The position numbers and the translations under genes are program-made. A stretch of 64,000 nt of DNA, taken from Roseovarius sp. 217. Its GTDB lineage: Bacteria > Pseudomonadota > Alphaproteobacteria > Rhodobacterales > Rhodobacteraceae. The notes below the pieces were generated by a model. The model searched no databases and was not told the origin of the DNA. It saw only the letters and a list, made by a program, of their open reading frames with translations. Shown in pieces: positions 34,334-42,419 of the stretch; the first letter of the stretch is position 1; every line of letters starts with the position of its first letter. The stretch is taken from NCBI RefSeq assembly GCF_000152845.1, contig NZ_CH902584.1:2889340-2953339 (forward strand), written 5' to 3'.

Positions 34334-36379
34334 ATGTCGCGTGACCCGCTGCTGCAACCCTATCAACTGAAACATCTGACCCTGAAAAACCGGATCATGA
34401 CCACGAGCCACGAGCCGGCCTATCCTGAGGATGGCATGCCCAAGGCGCGCTATGCCGCCTATCACGCCGAGCGCGCCCGCGCGGGCGTGGCGCTGGCGAT
34501 GACCGCAGGGTCGGCGGCGGTGTCCAAGGATAGCCCGCCGGTCTTTAACAACGTGCTGGCCTACAAAGACGAGGTGGTGCCCTATATCCGGCAGTTGACC
34601 GATGCCTGTCACGAGCATGGCTGTGCGGTGATGATTCAGCTCACGCATCTGGGGCGGCGCACGGGCTGGGCCAAGGGCGATTGGCTGCCATCTGTGTCCT
34701 CGACCAAGCATCGCGAGCCAGCGCACCGGGCCTTTCCCAAGCTGGCGGAGGATTGGGATATTGCGCGCATCATCTCTGATTTCGCCGATGCCACCGAGCG
34801 GATGAAAGAAGGCGGCATGGATGGCATTGAGCTGCAGGTTTACGGCCACCTCCTTGATCAGTTCTGGTCGCCGCTGACCAATGATCTTGACGGGCCGTAT
34901 GGCGGGCAGACCCTCGAGAGCCGGATGAAGTTGCTGATGGATGTGCTGGCGGCTATTCGCAAGCGGGTGGGGACCGAGTTCATCGTCGGTCTGCGTTACA
35001 CGGCGGATGAGGCCGAGGCGGGGGGAATCACACCCGAGGAAGGCATCGAGATTTCCAAGCGGCTGGCGGCGACCGGCATGGTCGATTTCCTCAACGTGAT
35101 CCGGGGGCGTATCCATACCGATCCGGCGATGACCGATGTGATCCCGGTGCAGGGGATGCGATCCGCGCCGCATCTGGATTTTGCAGGGGCGGTCAAGGCG
35201 GCGACGGGGATGCCCACGTTCCATGCCGCCAAGATCCCCGATGTGGCGACGGCGCGGCATGCGATACAGGCGGGGCTCTTGGACATGGTCGGCATGACGC
35301 GGGCGCATATGGCGGACCCGCATATTGTGCGCAAGATCATCGAGGGGCGCGAGGCGGATATTCGGCCTTGTGTGGGGGCGACGTTCTGTCTGGACCGGAT
35401 CTATGCCGCCGGTGAGGCGCTCTGTATCCACAACGCCGCGACGGGCCGCGAATTGACCATGCCGCATGACATTGCAAAGGCTGCGACGCGCAAGAAGGTG
35501 GTCATTGTCGGCGCGGGGCCTGCGGGGCTGGAGGCCGCGCGGGTGGCGGCAGAGCGCGGCCATGATGTGACCGTGTTCGAGGCGCAGCCCGATCCGGGTG
35601 GGCAGATCCGTCTGACCGCGCTCAATCCACGGCGGCGCGAGATGATCAGCATCATCGACTGGCGCATGGCGCAATGTGCCGCGCGCGACGTGGTGTTTCA
35701 TTTCAACACCTTTGCCGAAGTGGGGGATGTGACCGCGCTCAATCCCGATGTGGTGATCGTGGCCACGGGTGGCCTGCCAAATCGCGAGCTCTTTGAGAGC
35801 GGCAAGGAGCAGGAGCTGGTTGTTACCGCTTGGGATATTATTTCGGGCGATGTGAAGCCGGGGCAGAATGTCTTGATCTATGATGAAAGCGGCGATCATC
35901 CGGGGTTGATGGCGGCGGAGGTTGCGGCGAAGGCCGGGGCGAGTGTCGAGGTGATGACGCCGGACCGGGTGTTTGCCCCCGATATCATGGCGATGAATCT
36001 GGTGCCTTATATGCGAGCGTTGCAGGATAAGGATGTGACCTTCACCGTGACGCGGCGGCTCTTGGATGTGACGCGGGATGGCAATCGTCTGAAGGCCAGG
36101 ATCGGCACGGATTACAGCGGGTTCACGAGCGAGAAGACCTATGATCAGGTGGTGGTGAACTATGGCACGCTGCCGCTTGATGATCTTTACTTCGATTTGA
36201 AACCGCTCTCACGCAATCTCGGCGAGGTGGACCATGACGCGCTGATTGCCGGGCATCCGCAGACGGTTGAGAGCAATCCCGACGGGGCGTTTCAGCTTTT
36301 CCGGATTGGTGATGCGGTGTCTGCGCGCAATACCCATGCGGCGATTTATGATGCGCTGCGGCTGATGAAGGATATCTGA
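34334..36379 (+). CDS. NADH:flavin oxidoreductase, TMADH / N-methylproline demethylase type
   Basis: Encodes 681 residues. Residues 1-370 form an Old Yellow Enzyme-type FMN barrel (LKNRIMTTSHEPAYPEDGMP, MIQLTHLGRRTGW, GIELQVYGHLLDQFWSPLTN); residues 388 onward form an NAD(P)/FAD domain with VVIVGAGPAGLEAARVAAER. The usual four-cysteine cluster motif between them is incomplete: Cys346, Ala349, Cys352, Cys364. Relatives oxidatively demethylate secondary or tertiary methylamines, including N-methylproline. It precedes a ProC-like gene by 1 nt, supporting proline-derived substrates (inference). Confidence 0.88.
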   Translation: MSRDPLLQPYQLKHLTLKNRIMTTSHEPAYPEDGMPKARYAAYHAERARAGVALAMTAGSAAVSKDSPPVFNNVLAYKDEVVPYIRQLTDACHEHGCAVMIQLTHLGRRTGWAKGDWLPSVSSTKHREPAHRAFPKLAEDWDIARIISDFADATERMKEGGMDGIELQVYGHLLDQFWSPLTNDLDGPYGGQTLESRMKLLMDVLAAIRKRVGTEFIVGLRYTADEAEAGGITPEEGIEISKRLAATGMVDFLNVIRGRIHTDPAMTDVIPVQGMRSAPHLDFAGAVKAATGMPTFHAAKIPDVATARHAIQAGLLDMVGMTRAHMADPHIVRKIIEGREADIRPCVGATFCLDRIYAAGEALCIHNAATGRELTMPHDIAKAATRKKVVIVGAGPAGLEAARVAAERGHDVTVFEAQPDPGGQIRLTALNPRRREMISIIDWRMAQCAARDVVFHFNTFAEVGDVTALNPDVVIVATGGLPNRELFESGKEQELVVTAWDIISGDVKPGQNVLIYDESGDHPGLMAAEVAAKAGASVEVMTPDRVFAPDIMAMNLVPYMRALQDKDVTFTVTRRLLDVTRDGNRLKARIGTDYSGFTSEKTYDQVVVNYGTLPLDDLYFDLKPLSRNLGEVDHDALIAGHPQTVESNPDGAFQLFRIGDAVSARNTHAAIYDALRLMKDI

Positions 36380-36380
36380 G

Positions 36381-37091
36381 ATGCGTGTCGGATTTCTGGG
36401 CACCGGCAGCATTGCCGAGGCGGTGGTGCGGGGGCTGGCGCCCGCCGGGCATGAGATCACGGTGTCAGAGCGGAATGCGGCACGGGCGGGGCGCTTGGCT
36501 GGTGCGTTCGACAACGTGGCAGTGGCGGACAATCAGGGTGTGGTGGAGGCGAGCGAGGTCGTGTTTCTCGGGCTGATGGCAGAGCAGGCGGCGGAGGTGT
36601 TGGGCGGGCTGCAATTTCGAGAGGGGCAGCGGATCGTGTCCTTCATGGCGGGGATGCCGTTGGAGGACGTCGCGGCGCTGGTGGCCCCGGCGCGCGCGGA
36701 GGCGGTGATGCTGCCCTATCCGGGGATTGCCGAGGGCGGCTCGCCTATTCTGGCGCTGGGCGATGTCGGGGTGATCGAGGCGCTGTTTGCGCCTGCCAAC
36801 ACGGTTTACCGCTTGCGCGATGCGGCGGAACTGGAGGCCTATCTCTGTGCGCAGGCGGTGTTATCGCCGACGGTGCAGATGGTCGGCGTCGCGGCGGAGT
36901 GGCTGGGCGGGGGCGAAGCGTTTCTGCGGCATCTGGTGGGAAGCAGCCTGATGAGCGGCGAGTGTCAGCCGATGCTGGACGCGCTCAACACCGAGGGCGG
37001 TTATAATCAGCGGCTCAGGCAGCATATGGAGGTGGCGGGGATGCGCGAGGCCCTGTGCGAGGGTCTGGACCGTTTGGCGGGGAAGGGATGA
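36381..37091 (+). CDS. Pyrroline-5-carboxylate reductase-like NAD(P)-binding protein
   Basis: Encodes 236 residues. The Rossmann loop MRVGFLGTGSIAEAVVRGLA is at the N-terminus; IVSFMAGMPLEDVAALV and the C-terminal helical block SLMSGECQPMLDALNTEGGY follow ProC/NAD-binding F420-like organisation. It is shorter than ProC (about 270 residues), so the substrate may differ. It starts 1 nt after one flavoprotein gene and its TGA overlaps the ATG of the next (ATGA, 37088-37091), so it is central to the operon. Confidence 0.82.
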   Translation: MRVGFLGTGSIAEAVVRGLAPAGHEITVSERNAARAGRLAGAFDNVAVADNQGVVEASEVVFLGLMAEQAAEVLGGLQFREGQRIVSFMAGMPLEDVAALVAPARAEAVMLPYPGIAEGGSPILALGDVGVIEALFAPANTVYRLRDAAELEAYLCAQAVLSPTVQMVGVAAEWLGGGEAFLRHLVGSSLMSGECQPMLDALNTEGGYNQRLRQHMEVAGMREALCEGLDRLAGKG

Positions 37092-39067
37092 GGGCGTTCT
37101 CGCATGTGTTTCGCCCTGTCGTGATGGCGGGGCATAGCCTGCGCAACCGTGTGGTGTTTGGCGCGCATACGACCAACATGGCCGAGGACGGTCTGCCGGG
37201 GGCACGTCATATCGCCTATTACGAAGAGCGGGCCATAGGCGGGGCGGCGATGATCGTGGTCGAGCCGATGCCGGTGCATCGCACGGCGGTGCTGACGCGG
37301 GGCAATTTCCGGCATTCCAGTGATGCGGTGATCCCGGCCTTTGCCAAGCTGACGCAGGCCGTCAAGCGGCATGGGGCGGTGGTGGTGCAACAGCTTTACC
37401 ATGTCGGCGCGCATGGCGATCAGGACAATAGCTGGCACGCGGCATGGTCGCCCTCGGGCGGGCCAAGCTGGCATGACAGTGATGGCAGCCACGAGATGAG
37501 CGTGGCGGAGATCGAGGAGGTCATCGAGAGCTTTGTCGCCGCTGCGGTGCGGTGTCAAAAGGCGGGATTTGACGGGGTCGAGGTCTGGGCAGCCTATCAC
37601 TGTCTGCTGGATCAGTTCTGGACGCCGATGTCGAACACTCGGGAGGACGAATGGGGCGGGAGCCTTGAGAACCGCACGCGGGTTTCGCGCGAGATTCTGC
37701 GGCGGGTGCGCGCGGCCTGTGGGCCGGGGTTCATTGTCGGGCTGTCGGTGAGTGACGGGTCGACCGTTGAGGCCACGCTGGGGCATGAGGCGATGGCCGA
37801 GATTGTGGCATTGCATGATGCCGAGCGCCTGATGGATTATGTCACCTGCGGGTCGGGCAGCTATCTGGATTATCATCCGCTGATGCCGACGTTTTTGTAT
37901 CCTGAAAAGCTGGGGGTTGATCTGGCGGCGCGCCTCAAGCGCGTGGTGCGCCATGCGCTGGTGACAGCCGAGAGCCATATTCGCACGCCCGAGAATGCCA
38001 ATACGGTGCTGGGCGCAGGCGAGGCGGATATGGTCTCGATCGTGCGGGGGCAGATTGCCGATCCGCATCTGGTGGCCAAGGCCAAGGCGGGCAGGCCTGA
38101 GGACGTGCGCGGCTGCATTTCGTGCAATCAACAATGCTGGGGGCGGCGGAGTCGGGATTACTGGATTTCCTGCCTGATCAACCCGTCGGTGGGCTGGGAG
38201 CACGACTGGGGCGGGGATCGGTTCAGCCCGGCGGAGCGGGTGCAAGGTGTGCTGGTTGTGGGCGCTGGGCCTGCTGGGCTGGAGGCGGCGCGGGTGGCGG
38301 CCGAGCGCGGGCACCGAGTGCAGTTGCACGAGGCGGGGCCCGAGATGGGCGGGCAATTCCGGCTGGCGGGATTGCAGCCGAGGCGGGCGCAGATTTTGGA
38401 CCTGTTGGGTTGGTATGCGCGGCAATTGGCGCGGCTGGGGGTTGAGGTGCGGTTCAACAGCTATCTGGACGCGGGCGAGATTGCCGCGATAGGGGCGGAT
38501 CATGTGATCCTCGCCACCGGGTCGCTGCCTGCGGGGACCGGGTTTCAAAAGGCGATCCCGCATCTGTCGGGGCTGCCGGGGCTCGATGGCAATGTCTGGC
38601 CGGTCGAGGATGTGATGGCGCGCGCGGCGCGGCTGGGGCCTCGGGTGATCGTGCTGGATGAGGGCGGCAATTGGCGGGGCGGAGGCACGGCCTGGCATCT
38701 GGCGGAAGCGGGGCATCAGGTGGTGATCGTCACGCCACACGCCATGGTGGGGCGCGAGTTGGAACGCTCTGCCGCCGATGTGCCATTGCGGCGACGGCTG
38801 GCGGCGCTGGGTGTGCGGTTTGTTACCGAAAGCGCCATTACCGGCTGGCAGAACGGCGGGGCTGAGGTGGTGGACCTGCTGACCGGCGCGCGGTCGCATG
38901 TGGCCGCGGATAGTCTGGTGTTGGCGACGACCAATCGGGCGGATGTGAGTTTGCGCGATGAGTTGGCAGCGCAGGGCGTTGTTGCGCGTCTGATTGGCGA
39001 TGCGCATGCCCCGCGACTGGCGGCGCAGGCGTTTCACGACGGGCGCAAAACGGCGCTGGCGCTCTGA
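37088..39067 (+). CDS. NADH:flavin oxidoreductase, TMADH / 2,4-dienoyl-CoA reductase-like, second copy
   Basis: Encodes 659 residues from the ATG at 37088 (MRAFSHVFRP), which overlaps the stop of the upstream gene by 4 nt. Domain order matches the first flavoprotein: FMN barrel (LRNRVVFGAHTTNMAEDGLP, QQLYHVGAHG, YHCLLDQFWTPMSN), a complete four-cysteine [4Fe-4S] motif (Cys343, Cys346, Cys350, Cys362) and a nucleotide-binding domain (VVGAGPAGLEAARVAAERGH). Likely a second demethylating step or a distinct amine substrate. Last gene of the operon. Confidence 0.88.
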   Translation: MRAFSHVFRPVVMAGHSLRNRVVFGAHTTNMAEDGLPGARHIAYYEERAIGGAAMIVVEPMPVHRTAVLTRGNFRHSSDAVIPAFAKLTQAVKRHGAVVVQQLYHVGAHGDQDNSWHAAWSPSGGPSWHDSDGSHEMSVAEIEEVIESFVAAAVRCQKAGFDGVEVWAAYHCLLDQFWTPMSNTREDEWGGSLENRTRVSREILRRVRAACGPGFIVGLSVSDGSTVEATLGHEAMAEIVALHDAERLMDYVTCGSGSYLDYHPLMPTFLYPEKLGVDLAARLKRVVRHALVTAESHIRTPENANTVLGAGEADMVSIVRGQIADPHLVAKAKAGRPEDVRGCISCNQQCWGRRSRDYWISCLINPSVGWEHDWGGDRFSPAERVQGVLVVGAGPAGLEAARVAAERGHRVQLHEAGPEMGGQFRLAGLQPRRAQILDLLGWYARQLARLGVEVRFNSYLDAGEIAAIGADHVILATGSLPAGTGFQKAIPHLSGLPGLDGNVWPVEDVMARAARLGPRVIVLDEGGNWRGGGTAWHLAEAGHQVVIVTPHAMVGRELERSAADVPLRRRLAALGVRFVTESAITGWQNGGAEVVDLLTGARSHVAADSLVLATTNRADVSLRDELAAQGVVARLIGDAHAPRLAAQAFHDGRKTALAL

Positions 39068-39178
39068 GGTCAAGAGCCTTGTAAGGCAGCCTCTGGCGAC
39101 ATACGATCCGGACCTAGGGGAGGAAGAGCGCGGCGGGGAGGCCGCTCTCTTGCGGTTTGCTCAAGCCGTTGGATCGAC

Positions 39179-40273
39179 ATGGAATTTCTGGAGTATTCGC
39201 ATAACCTCTGGCTGGTGGTGGCGTCGCTGAGTGTTTCGCTCGTGGCGGCCTTTACCGGGTTTTCGCTAACCCGTGGCATTGCCGTGCAGCCGGTGGCCTT
39301 GCGTAAACTTTCTGTGACCCTGGCGGCGATTGCGCTGGGTGGCGGCATCTGGTCGATGCATTTCGTGGCGATGCTGGGGCTGCAACTGCCGATTCCGATT
39401 TATTACGACGCAATGATCACGCTTGGGTCGGCTCTTATTGCGATCCTGATGGTGGGCGCGGCGCTGCTACTGCTGCATTTCTATCGGCGCACGCGGGCGA
39501 GCCTGACGGCGGCGGGCTGTGTCATTGGGCTTGGCATCGTCGCGATGCATTATCTGGGCATGTCGGGGCTGCAATTCTGCCGGGCGGTCTATACGCTGCC
39601 GGGGGTGGTGTTTGCAGTGCTGGCGGCCTGCGGGTTGAGCGTGGCGGCGATCTGGGTGGCCTATGGCCAGCGGCGGCCGCGCAATATCCTGCTGGGCACG
39701 CTGGCCTTTGGTACGGCGGTGTTTCTAGTGCATTTCGCGGCGATATTCGGGACGCGGTTTGTGGCGGTGCCGACGGTGCAGGAGATCGGGCCGGTGATGG
39801 GCAATGAGGTACTGGCGTTGGGGGTGTTGATCAGCTCGTTTGTGCTCTGTGGCGCGTTTCTGCTGACGGGGGTCACCTTTCTGGCGCATGGGGGCAAGGC
39901 AGAGCGTGTGGTGGCCAAGCCGTCTGAGGCGGTTCCGGTGCTCCGGCGCATTCCCTATGAGCAGAACGGGCAGACGCATTTCATCGACGCGCGCGATGTG
40001 GCGTTTTTGCGGGCCGAGGGGCATTACACGCTGCTCTATGCCGGGACCAACAAGCATTTCTGCACCTGGTCGATCACCGAGGCCGAGCGGCGGTTGAGCC
40101 CCGGTCCGTTTCTCAAGGTGCATCGCAGCTATCTGGTGAACCCGGCGCATGTGGCGCATTTCGAGCGGCGCAAGGACAATGGCTTGTGTCATTTCCGGCT
40201 TGGCGGGCAGGATGTCACCACGCCTGTCAGCCGGTCGCGTCTGGCGGAATTGCGTGAGGCGTTGGGGGTCTGA
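39179..40273 (+). CDS. MHYT-domain membrane sensor fused to a LytTR DNA-binding domain
   Basis: Encodes 364 residues. Residues about 1-240 hold seven transmembrane segments with MHYT-type repeats: WSMHFVAMLG, VAMHYLGMSG and FLVHFAAIFG (the last lacks Met). Residues about 262-364 are LytTR: FIDARDVAFLRAEGHYTLLY and FLKVHRSYLVNPAHV. The design matches CoxC/CoxH-type proteins, where the MHYT part is proposed to bind copper and sense O2, CO or NO. It lies between the amine operon and the GTA cluster, same strand, 104 nt before the portal gene. Confidence 0.92.
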   Translation: MEFLEYSHNLWLVVASLSVSLVAAFTGFSLTRGIAVQPVALRKLSVTLAAIALGGGIWSMHFVAMLGLQLPIPIYYDAMITLGSALIAILMVGAALLLLHFYRRTRASLTAAGCVIGLGIVAMHYLGMSGLQFCRAVYTLPGVVFAVLAACGLSVAAIWVAYGQRRPRNILLGTLAFGTAVFLVHFAAIFGTRFVAVPTVQEIGPVMGNEVLALGVLISSFVLCGAFLLTGVTFLAHGGKAERVVAKPSEAVPVLRRIPYEQNGQTHFIDARDVAFLRAEGHYTLLYAGTNKHFCTWSITEAERRLSPGPFLKVHRSYLVNPAHVAHFERRKDNGLCHFRLGGQDVTTPVSRSRLAELREALGV

Positions 40274-40283
40274 GAGCCCGCGC

Positions 40284-40323
40284 ACGGTCTGATTTACTTT
40301 CCTTAAACCTTTGACGGTCTGAT
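40284..40323. promoter_or_regulatory. Direct repeat upstream of the GTA portal gene
   Basis: ACGGTCTGAT occurs at 40284-40293 and 40314-40323, spaced 30 bp start to start (about three helical turns), with an A/T-richer core between them (TTTACTTTCCTTAAACCTTT). It is the only A/T-rich segment in the 104-nt gap before the portal gene and could be the GTA promoter region or a regulator site. No confident -35/-10 pair was identified. Confidence 0.4.
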
Positions 40324-40377
40324 GCCTCTCAAGCGGGCAAGAGGCCCGGCATGAGCGGGATCAAGGAGAGCAGCGCG

Positions 40378-41568
40378 ATGATACTGGATTTCTTTCGGCA
40401 AGGTGGCACTGCGCCGGACGCGGTGCCCGAGCAGAAGGCAAGTGCCACGGGCCGCGTGATGGCGTGGCATGGGGCGGGGCGCGTGGCCTGGAGCCCGCGC
40501 GATACTGTCAGCCTGACGCGCACCGGCTTTGCTGGCAATCCGGTGGGGTTTCGCTGTGTCAAGATGATCGCCGAGGCGGCGGCGGCGCTGCCGCTCGTCT
40601 TGCAGGATTGCGAGCAGCGATTTGCGGTGCATCCGGTGCTGAGCCTGATCAAATGTCCCAATCCCGCGCAGGGGCGGGCGGAGCTTTTCGAGGCGCTTTA
40701 CGGTCAGCTCTTGCTGACCGGCAATGCCTATGTCGAGGCGGTGGGTGCGGGCGGCGTGCCGGTGGAATTGCATGTGCTGCGCTCGGATCGGATGAGCGTG
40801 GTGCCGGGGTCGGATGGCTGGCCGGTGGCCTATGAATATGCCGTGGCGGGGCGCAAGCACCGGTTCGATGTGCGCGAGGGCGTGCCCTGCATCTGTCACA
40901 TCAAGAGCTTTCATCCGCAGGATGATCATTATGGGCTGAGCCCGCTTCAGGCGGCGGCGCAGGCGGTGGATGTGCATAATTCCGCCTCGCGCTGGTCGAA
41001 GGCGCTCTTGGACAATGCCGCGCGGCCCTCGGGGGCGATTGTCTATAAGGGGGCCGATGGGCAGGGGGCGATGTCGGGCGATCAATATGACCGGCTGGTC
41101 AGTGAGATGGAGGCGCATCATCAGGGCGCGCGCAATGCCGGGCGTCCGATGCTGCTGGAAGGCGGGCTTGATTGGAAGCCGATGGGGTTCAGCCCGTCGG
41201 ATATGGAATTCCAGAAGACCAAAGAGAGTGCGGCGCGCGAGATTGCGCTGGCCTTTGGGGTGCCGCCGATGCTGCTGGGCATCCCCGGAGATGCGACCTT
41301 CGCCAATTATCAGGAGGCCAATCGGGCGTTTTATCGCCTGACGGTTTTGCCGCTGGCTATGCGGGTGGCGGCGACGGTGTCGGCTTGGCTGGGGCGGATG
41401 AGCGGCGAGGCGCTGGATCTTGCGCCCGATCTGGATCAGGTGCCGGCGCTGGCGGCGGAGCGCGATGCGCAATGGGCGCGGGTGAGTGCGGCGGATTTCC
41501 TGAGTGACGCGGAAAAGCGGAGCCTGCTGGGCCTGCCTGCGGTGGCAGCGGAGGAGGTCGATGGCTGA
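40378..41568 (+). CDS. GTA portal protein (RcGTA g3 type, HK97 portal family)
   Basis: Encodes 396 residues. Portal-family blocks include GNPVGFRCVKMIAEAAAALP, LLTGNAYVEAV, SFHPQDDHYGLSPLQAAAQA and GVPPMLLGIPGDATFANYQE. The protein forms the dodecameric DNA entry ring of the particle. The ATG at 40378 (MILDFFRQGG) has AAGGAG (40363-40368) 9 nt upstream and is preferred to the ATG at 40351. In RcGTA the terminase genes g1 and g2 lie directly upstream; here the MHYT-LytTR gene does. Confidence 0.95.
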   Translation: MILDFFRQGGTAPDAVPEQKASATGRVMAWHGAGRVAWSPRDTVSLTRTGFAGNPVGFRCVKMIAEAAAALPLVLQDCEQRFAVHPVLSLIKCPNPAQGRAELFEALYGQLLLTGNAYVEAVGAGGVPVELHVLRSDRMSVVPGSDGWPVAYEYAVAGRKHRFDVREGVPCICHIKSFHPQDDHYGLSPLQAAAQAVDVHNSASRWSKALLDNAARPSGAIVYKGADGQGAMSGDQYDRLVSEMEAHHQGARNAGRPMLLEGGLDWKPMGFSPSDMEFQKTKESAAREIALAFGVPPMLLGIPGDATFANYQEANRAFYRLTVLPLAMRVAATVSAWLGRMSGEALDLAPDLDQVPALAAERDAQWARVSAADFLSDAEKRSLLGLPAVAAEEVDG

Positions 41569-41806
41569 GCGGGGTGCGGTGCCGCCGCGCTATGGGTTCG
41601 AGGCGTTCGATTGCGCGCCGGGGCTGCGATTGGAGGCGCATGAGCGGGTCACCGAGTTGCAGACCCGCGCAATGACCGAACGACAGGAACGCATGGAGGC
41701 GGCGATGGAGCGCTTGGAGCGACGGTTGTGGCTGGCGGTTTACGGCGTGGTGGCGGCGATTCTGGCGCAGGCGTTTCAGCCGCTGTTGGCGGCATTGCCG
41801 GGGTGA
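41561..41806 (+). CDS. GTA head formation protein (g3.5 type)
   Basis: Encodes 81 residues matching the small conserved GTA gene after the portal: RYGFEAFDCAPGLRLEAHER, a coiled-coil helix rich in Arg/Met/Glu (TERQERMEAAMERLERR) and one C-terminal transmembrane-like segment (LAVYGVVAAILAQAF). The start at 41561 follows GGAGG and overlaps the portal stop by 8 nt. Required for head formation in the R. capsulatus system by family annotation; mechanism not evident. Confidence 0.85.
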   Translation: MAERGAVPPRYGFEAFDCAPGLRLEAHERVTELQTRAMTERQERMEAAMERLERRLWLAVYGVVAAILAQAFQPLLAALPG

Positions 41807-41829
41807 GGCAGAGCGAAAGGATGAGGCGG

Positions 41830-42387
41830 ATGGACATGGATACAGGGCTGGAGCGCAAGTTCGCGCGGCTGGATGGCGCGGTGCTGAGCGTGAGCGAGGC
41901 GGGGCAGATCGAGGGCTATGCCAGCCTGTTTGGCGCGCCCGATCAGGGCGGCGATATTGTCGAGCGGGGCGCCTATGCCGCCTCTCTCGGGCGGCTGGCC
42001 AAGGAGGGGCGGCGGGTCAAGATGCTGTGGCAGCATGATCCGGCGCAACCGATCGGGATCTGGGACGAGGTGCGCGAGGATGCGCGCGGTCTCTGGGTCA
42101 AGGGGCGGCTGCTAGAGAGTGTGGAAAAGGCGCGCGAGGCGGCGGCGTTGATTGCCGCCGGGGCGATTGACGGGCTGAGTATCGGCTATCGGACGTTGCG
42201 CGCGGCGAAGAATGACAAGGGCCAGCGGCTCTTGCGGGAACTGGAGCTGTGGGAGGTGTCGCTGGTGACATTTCCGATGCTGCCCAGTGCGCGGGTGATG
42301 GCCAAGGGCGATGCCCCGGAGGCCCAAACCCTGCGCGAGATGGCGGCGGCGTTTGACGCGGCCCGCCGGGAGATGGCGCAGGTGTAG
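41830..42387 (+). CDS. GTA prohead protease (g4 type, HK97/S78 family)
   Basis: Encodes 185 residues. The serine protease core shows IEGYASLFGAPDQGGDIVER, the catalytic His in MLWQHDPAQPIG and the Ser in DGLSIGYRTL. It trims the capsid protein N-terminal delta domain during head maturation. The ATG at 41830 has AAAGGA (41816-41821) 8 nt upstream; ATGs at 41821 and 41836 are alternatives. Ends 32 nt before the capsid gene. Confidence 0.92.
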   Translation: MDMDTGLERKFARLDGAVLSVSEAGQIEGYASLFGAPDQGGDIVERGAYAASLGRLAKEGRRVKMLWQHDPAQPIGIWDEVREDARGLWVKGRLLESVEKAREAAALIAAGAIDGLSIGYRTLRAAKNDKGQRLLRELELWEVSLVTFPMLPSARVMAKGDAPEAQTLREMAAAFDAARREMAQV

Positions 42388-42419
42388 CGCCCGAGCGACG
42401 ACCCAATCTGAAGGATGGA

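Noticed and set aside
37007..39073. Very long open frame on the minus strand opposite the second flavoprotein gene
   Set aside because: It mirrors a clear enzyme gene, is rich in Arg/His/Pro and lacks any recognisable domain; a by-product of high GC. The same applies to long frames opposite g15, mttB and pgk.
40290..40315. CtrA binding site before the GTA operon
   Set aside because: TTAC and TTAA are present but spaced 5 nt, not the 7 nt of the TTAA-N7-TTAA consensus.
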